A program made the position numbers and the translations under genes. Under the pieces are notes generated by a model. The model was not told the DNA's origin. It saw only the letters and a list, made by a program, of their open reading frames with translations, and searched no databases. This document shows positions 6,266-9,839 of a stretch of DNA of 9,839 nt, piece by piece. The DNA is from an uncultured Flavobacteriales bacterium (GTDB lineage Bacteria > Bacteroidota > Bacteroidia > Flavobacteriales > CALTNV01): NCBI GenBank assembly GCA_943845485.1, contig CALTNV010000012.1, positions 1-9,839 of the forward strand, written 5' to 3'. Position 1 is the stretch's first letter; the number at the start of each line of letters is the position of its first letter.

Positions 6266-6853
6266 ATGAAACAAATAGGAAATAAAATAACTTTTGTAAA
6301 TAATAAAGATAAATTAACGATTGTGATTTCTTCAAAAGTTGAAAAATGGAAAGAAATTGCATTACTAATTTGGGTTTCATTATGGTCTATATGTGGTGGA
6401 ATATTTATTTATTTTTTTACTAAAGCTGAGGTTCAAAAAGAACAACTTTTTTATGTGATTATTTTATCTTTTTGGCTCTATTTTGAATTTAGAATAGGTA
6501 AAGCTTTATTGTGGAGACTTTTTGGCAAGGAACTATTGAAGATTGATAATGAAAAATTTTATTTTAAAAAATCTATTTTAGGTTATGGTAAATCTTTTGG
6601 TTTTTTTCTTGAAAACCTTAAACAACCAATTGAAGTTGTTGATTATAAAATAAATAATTTAGTTGAAAATTTAGAAGAGTCTTTTTGGACCATAGGGGGG
6701 GGGAGATTGAAATTATCCCATGATTCAAAAATATTAGATTTCGGATTTCAAATAACAGAGAAGGATGCAAATCTACTTGCTAGGTTGTTACAGTCCACAA
6801 TTAATCATAGAATTTCTGAAATTAGAAAAAAAGAGAAGAAGGCCGAGTTATAA
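6266..6853 (+). CDS. Hypothetical membrane protein with two N-terminal helices
   Basis: A 195-residue protein starting at ATG (6266). After a short hydrophilic start (KQIGNKITFVNNKDKLTIVI) it has two transmembrane segments, about residues 30-51 and 60-78, with a short loop, then a basic cytosolic domain of about 115 residues. That domain reads as beta-strands followed by a helix: LKIDNEKFYFKKSILGYG, EVVDYKINNLV, FWTIGGGRLKLSHDSKILDFGF and a C-terminal amphipathic helix ending in a Lys/Glu-rich tail. This two-helix-plus-sheet plan resembles PH-like membrane proteins, but I cannot name a family with confidence. The three glycines 144-146 are encoded by a run of nine G. The gene is convergent with the flavoprotein gene; the two stops overlap by 6 bases with no terminator between them. 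Confidence 0.75.
   Translation: MKQIGNKITFVNNKDKLTIVISSKVEKWKEIALLIWVSLWSICGGIFIYFFTKAEVQKEQLFYVIILSFWLYFEFRIGKALLWRLFGKELLKIDNEKFYFKKSILGYGKSFGFFLENLKQPIEVVDYKINNLVENLEESFWTIGGGRLKLSHDSKILDFGFQITEKDANLLARLLQSTINHRISEIRKKEKKAEL
6695..6703 (+). repeat. Nine-G homopolymer tract inside a coding region
   Basis: Nine consecutive G form three in-frame GGG glycine codons (residues 144-146) in otherwise very AT-rich DNA. Loss of one G gives GGA GAT TGA, stopping after 148 residues. Gain of one G brings TGA into frame after about 153 residues. Either slip removes the last roughly 40-50 residues. Tracts like this can act as phase-variation switches and are also frequent sites of sequencing error. Confidence 0.95.
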
Positions 6854-8344
6854 TTTTTGCAATGGTGTACATTTTCCATTTACCAAACTATAACATTTCA
6901 TTTTGTCTTTAAATGCTGTAGGTTTAAAAATTGATTGTCCTAAAAGTAGTCTTATGCACTCTTGTATACCTTCAATAAATGAAGGGTGAGGATAAACTAA
7001 ATCTGTAAGTTCATGGATTCCTTTATTCATCTTAATTAGAAGAGCCAAGGCTTGAATTGCAGATGATGCATGCTCGCCTATAGCTCTCATGCCAAGTATT
7101 TTCATTGATTTGTCATGGCTAACAATAATTTTAAAGAATCCTTGTGTTTTTCTCATAGCTATAGCTCTAGCGTTTGTTTCATAAAGCACTTTAACAACTT
7201 TTACCGGAATGTTATCTTTTACACATTTTTGTTCACTCATTCCAACTGTTGCAACTTCAGGATCTAAAAACATTATTGTACTAATATTATCATAAGATAT
7301 TTTTTTATTTGGAGATCCAAACATTCTTTCCACAGCATGTCTGGCCTCTAATTCTCCAATATTTACTAATGCTAATCTTCCTGAGGCATCTCCTGCTGCA
7401 AAAATATTAGGTACATTTGTTTGGGTATCATAATCACCAATATAAGTTTCTGATTCCCCAAGTTTTATTCCGACATCATTTAAGCCAATATCTTTAACTC
7501 TTGGTTCTCTACCTACCGATAATAGTGCTTTTTCAACTTTAATAATTTCTTTTGACCCATCTGGATAACTTAATTCATATTCAATTTCATTATCAATTAT
7601 TTCTAATCTATCTAATGTTGCATTATGATGTATTTTAACACCTTTTTTTTGAAGATTACTAGCAACTAATTCTGAAATATCTTCATCTTCAAATGGTAAA
7701 ATCCTCTCTGCTCTATCAATTAAATAAACTTTAGTTTTACTAAAATTTGCAAATATGGTTGCGTATTCACATCCTATAACACCTGCTCCAACTATTACAA
7801 GACTTTTAGGGTAGTCTTCTATATGATGAATTCCGTTGGAAGTTAAGATTGTTTTTTCATCAGGGATTATATCAGGAAGAGTTCTAGGCTTACTTCCTGT
7901 TGCTAAAAGTATAAATTCACCATTAACTATTTTAGTTGATCCGTCATCATGAGTAATTTCAACATCATTTTCAGTAATTAATTTACCAAATCCTCTTTCA
8001 AAAACGAGTTTTCTTTTCTGAAGCTCTAATTGAAGGAGTTTTATATGGCTTGAATATTGAAATTTTCTATCGAATGTTGCTTCATCAACTGTTTGTGTAA
8101 CTTCTTGCCAAGTTAGCTCAATAGGTTCTTTACCTCTATCTGCTATATTATTATTAATATTAGCTACTTTATTAGCTACTTCCCATAGAGCTTTACTAGC
8201 AAGTGCACCATCATAAATTCCTGCACCGCCAATTTTGTTTTTTTCAATTAAGCATACTTTTTTTCCAAAATCAACAGCTCTCATTGCAGCTGCGTATCCA
8301 GCAGGTCCTCCTCCTATAATTATTAAATCAAATTTTTCACTCAC
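6848..8344 (-). CDS. FAD/NAD-dependent oxidoreductase of dihydrolipoamide dehydrogenase fold, lacking the redox disulfide
   Basis: A 498-residue class-I flavoprotein disulfide reductase homologue. Visible are the FAD dinucleotide motif GGGPAGY (11-17), the ATGSKPR strand (148-154), the NAD motif GAGVIG (186-191) with Asp210 at the end of the next strand (favouring NAD over NADP), the second FAD motif FAAGD (315-319), and the dimer-interface HPSFIE with His453 and Glu458. The active-site segment normally reading GGTCLNxGCIPSKAL is GGAGIYDGALASKAL (39-53), so both cysteines are replaced (Gly42, Ala47). It therefore cannot be a classical lipoamide dehydrogenase or glutathione reductase. A transhydrogenase-like, quinone-linked or other electron-transfer role is possible. 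The C-terminus carries Cys484 and Cys492 in KCYSLVNGKC. The start is GTG (8344), with an in-frame TAA 18 bases upstream. The gene is convergent with the membrane-protein gene and divergent from the MATE gene. Confidence 0.9.
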   Translation of the reverse strand: MSEKFDLIIIGGGPAGYAAAMRAVDFGKKVCLIEKNKIGGAGIYDGALASKALWEVANKVANINNNIADRGKEPIELTWQEVTQTVDEATFDRKFQYSSHIKLLQLELQKRKLVFERGFGKLITENDVEITHDDGSTKIVNGEFILLATGSKPRTLPDIIPDEKTILTSNGIHHIEDYPKSLVIVGAGVIGCEYATIFANFSKTKVYLIDRAERILPFEDEDISELVASNLQKKGVKIHHNATLDRLEIIDNEIEYELSYPDGSKEIIKVEKALLSVGREPRVKDIGLNDVGIKLGESETYIGDYDTQTNVPNIFAAGDASGRLALVNIGELEARHAVERMFGSPNKKISYDNISTIMFLDPEVATVGMSEQKCVKDNIPVKVVKVLYETNARAIAMRKTQGFFKIIVSHDKSMKILGMRAIGEHASSAIQALALLIKMNKGIHELTDLVYPHPSFIEGIQECIRLLLGQSIFKPTAFKDKMKCYSLVNGKCTPLQKL

Positions 8345-8378
8345 ACTAAGTTTTTTAATTTAAAATACAAAAAATAAA

Positions 8379-8386
8379 TAAGTTTG
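8379..8386 (+). promoter_or_regulatory. Candidate -7 box (TAAGTTTG) in the flavoprotein/MATE divergent region
   Basis: TAAGTTTG fits the Bacteroidota TAnnTTTG pattern and points toward the MATE gene, giving a leader of roughly 115 bases. No convincing TTG lies at the expected upstream spacing. A weaker alternative nearer the gene is TACTTTTT (8454-8461) with a TTG at 8435-8437. The 165-base spacer 8345-8509 also holds a repeated 11-mer and two short inverted repeats, but no open frame I would defend. Confidence 0.3.
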
Positions 8387-8402
8387 TATTAAATGTGTGA
8401 TC

Positions 8403-8451
8403 TTATTTAGTGTAAGATTATATATGTTAATGTTTTGTAATTATTTAGTGT
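8403..8451 (+). repeat. Direct repeat of TTATTTAGTGT in the divergent intergenic region
   Basis: The 11-mer TTATTTAGTGT occurs exactly at 8403-8413 and again at 8441-8451, 38 bases apart. A shorter inverted copy (CTTAGTGT on the minus strand, 8350-8343) overlaps the GTG start of the flavoprotein gene. The first copy is also part of a small inverted repeat, ATCTTA (8400-8405) with TAAGAT (8413-8418). The placement between two divergent genes would suit regulator binding, but no regulator gene is in the window. Confidence 0.4.
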
Positions 8452-8471
8452 TATACTTTTTAAAAAAGTAA

Positions 8472-8497
8472 TATTGATTTTTTTTATTATATCAATA
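8472..8497. repeat. Short inverted repeat upstream of the MATE gene
   Basis: TATTGAT at 8472-8478 pairs exactly with ATCAATA at 8491-8497 around a 12-base A/T loop. It sits 13 bases before the presumed TTG start of the MATE gene and could be an operator half-site pair or a weak leader hairpin. At seven base pairs in AT-rich DNA, chance is a serious alternative. Confidence 0.25.
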
Positions 8498-8509
8498 AAT
8501 TATAATCAT

Positions 8510-9839
8510 TTGAATCAATCTAATAACTTAGGTACAGAATCAATTTCTAAATTAATTGCACATCAAGCTATACCATCCTCTATTGGTTTTTTAGTGATGT
8601 CATTAAATATGGTTGTTGACACTATTTTTTTAGGTAAATGGGTTGGTTCAATGGGCATTGCTGCAATTACCGTTGTGTTACCAATTACTTTTTTTATGTC
8701 TTCTGTAGGTATGGCTATTGGAATTGGTGGTTCTTCAATTATTTCAAGAGCTTTAGGAAAAGGAGATAAACAACTGGCAAGAAATGTTTTTGGTAATCAA
8801 ATTATATTAACCCTTTTAACCAATACTTTATTTTTAATTCTTGGATTTCTTTATTCTAAAGAAATTGTTTCATTATATGGAGCTAAAGAAAATGTTTTAG
8901 AGCCCTCAGCTAATTATTTTAGTATCATTTTAATAGGTGTACCTTTCTTATCATGGTCAATGATGAGTAATAATGTTATTAGGGCTGTTGGGTTTCCAAA
9001 AAAATCAATGAATGTAATGCTTTATCCAGCAATTTTAAATATCGTATTAGATCCAATTTTTATCAAGGTTTTTAATTGGGGACTTGAAGGTGCAGCCTCT
9101 GCAACTGTAATTTCTTATGTAGTGAGCGGTTTTATTTGTACTTTATTTTTTATGAAAGGAAAATCAGAATTAGTTTTTTCTATTGATTATTTAAAATTTA
9201 ATAAATCTATCATAAAAGAAATATCAAGTATTGGTTTTGTTTCACTAGCTCGTCAGGGAGTTGTAAGTTTATTATCTATCTTTTTAAACAATTCATTATA
9301 TAAATATGGTGGGGAGATTTATTTATCAGTTTATGGCATCATTAATAGAGTAATGATGTTTGCTCTATTTCCTATAATTGGTATTACTCAGGGGTTTTTA
9401 CCTATTGCTGGCTATAATTATGGTGCGAAAAAATATGATAGGGTTATTGAGGTGATTAAAAAATCTATATTGTTTGGTACTATAATTTCTGTTTTTATTT
9501 ATTTCTTAATTGTGTTTTTTAGAATAGAAATAGTTTCTGCTTTTACAAATGATGCTTTTGTTTTAGAGGAAACACCTCTGCCCTTATTGATTGTTTTTTC
9601 TGCAACTCCAATTATTTTAATTCAGTTAATTGGTTCAGCATATTTTCAAGCTATTGGTAAACCAAAACCAGCACTATTATTAACACTATCTAAACAAGGT
9701 ATATTTTTAATACCTCTGGTAGTAGTATTACCAATTTCTTATGATTTAAACGGTATATGGTTTTCTTTTCCCATTGCCGATATATTGTCAACTATTTTAA
9801 CTTTTATTTTCCTTTATTATGGGGTTAAAAAATTAAGAA
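8510..9839 (+). CDS. MATE family multidrug/cation efflux transporter (3' end cut by the window)
   Basis: An open frame of 443 codons running off the window, close to the usual 440-470 residues of MATE transporters, so only a few C-terminal residues should be missing. The family normally has twelve transmembrane helices in two bundles and exports drugs or metabolites using a Na+ or H+ gradient across the inner membrane. Recognisable stretches are AIPSSIGFLVMSLNMVVDT in helix 1, FLGKWVGSMGIAAITVVLP, GGSSIISRALGKGD after helix 2, AVGFPKKSMNVML and LNIVLDPIFIK in the first half, and GITQGFLPIAGYNYGAK and GSAYFQAIGKPKPALLL in the second half. No ATG precedes helix 1. The best start is TTG at 8510 (Met-Asn-Gln-Ser-Asn), which leaves about 18 residues before helix 1; the frame is open back to a TAA at 8438. 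The substrate cannot be told from sequence. It is divergent from the flavoprotein gene. Confidence 0.9.
   Translation, partial: MNQSNNLGTESISKLIAHQAIPSSIGFLVMSLNMVVDTIFLGKWVGSMGIAAITVVLPITFFMSSVGMAIGIGGSSIISRALGKGDKQLARNVFGNQIILTLLTNTLFLILGFLYSKEIVSLYGAKENVLEPSANYFSIILIGVPFLSWSMMSNNVIRAVGFPKKSMNVMLYPAILNIVLDPIFIKVFNWGLEGAASATVISYVVSGFICTLFFMKGKSELVFSIDYLKFNKSIIKEISSIGFVSLARQGVVSLLSIFLNNSLYKYGGEIYLSVYGIINRVMMFALFPIIGITQGFLPIAGYNYGAKKYDRVIEVIKKSILFGTIISVFIYFLIVFFRIEIVSAFTNDAFVLEETPLPLLIVFSATPIILIQLIGSAYFQAIGKPKPALLLTLSKQGIFLIPLVVVLPISYDLNGIWFSFPIADILSTILTFIFLYYGVKKLR

Noticed and set aside
6848..8344. Annotation as dihydrolipoyl dehydrogenase (lpd)
   Set aside because: Both catalytic cysteines are missing, and no 2-oxoacid dehydrogenase genes are adjacent.
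8424..8471. 15-codon frame MLMFCNYLVLYFLKK upstream of the MATE gene, possible leader peptide
   Set aside because: Frames this short are expected by chance in AT-rich DNA, and there is no ribosome site or attenuator structure next to it.
8441..8509. Upstream extension of the MATE reading frame, with TTG at 8474
   Set aside because: The frame is open, but the extension (IFFIISINYN) is unlike a MATE N-terminus. The TTG at 8510 gives a normal hydrophilic lead into helix 1.

Overview
This is a strongly AT-rich bacterial segment. It very probably comes from the Bacteroidota, most likely a flavobacterium-like lineage. The signs are a ParC-type topoisomerase C-terminus in the Bacteroidota style, a DUF983 protein, a lipoprotein rhodanese, TAnnTTTG promoter boxes in place of the E. 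coli -10/-35 pair, and almost no Shine-Dalgarno sequences. The assignment rests on remembered family resemblance, not on a search.

Layout. Positions 1-856 hold the 3' third of a topoisomerase IV subunit A gene (parC). It is cut at its 5' side by a perfect fold-back inverted repeat at the very edge of the window. Next comes a small helical-repeat protein (890-1300, +), then, convergent and overlapping by its stop codon, an unrecognised basic helical protein (1297-1692, -). From 6122 down to 1810 the minus strand carries a tight five-gene cluster, probably one operon. In transcription order it encodes a secreted TPR-like protein, a membrane LtaS/MdoB-like sulfatase-fold phospholipid head-group transferase, a diacylglycerol-kinase-family lipid kinase, a rhodanese lipoprotein, and a DUF983 zinc-ribbon membrane protein. 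A divergent intergenic region (6123-6265) leads to a two-helix membrane protein (6266-6853, +) whose gene contains a run of nine G. Convergent with it is a flavoprotein of the dihydrolipoamide dehydrogenase fold (6848-8344, -) that lacks both redox-active cysteines. A second divergent region (8345-8509) leads to a MATE-family transporter (8510 to the window end, +) that runs off the edge.

How the genes may work together. The most coherent unit is the minus-strand cluster. An LtaS-like enzyme moves a phospholipid head group and leaves diacylglycerol. A kinase of the DgkB/YegS type could phosphorylate that diacylglycerol for reuse. This is the logic of Gram-positive lipoteichoic acid synthesis placed in a presumed Gram-negative envelope, and it is inference. 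The flavoprotein with the missing disulfide and a C-terminal cysteine pair is the other point of interest. I saw no CRISPR array, tRNA, rRNA, transposase, phage gene or recognisable defence system. No gene-free stretch reaches 300 bases; the longest are about 165 and 143 bases and are covered by the intergenic and promoter entries.
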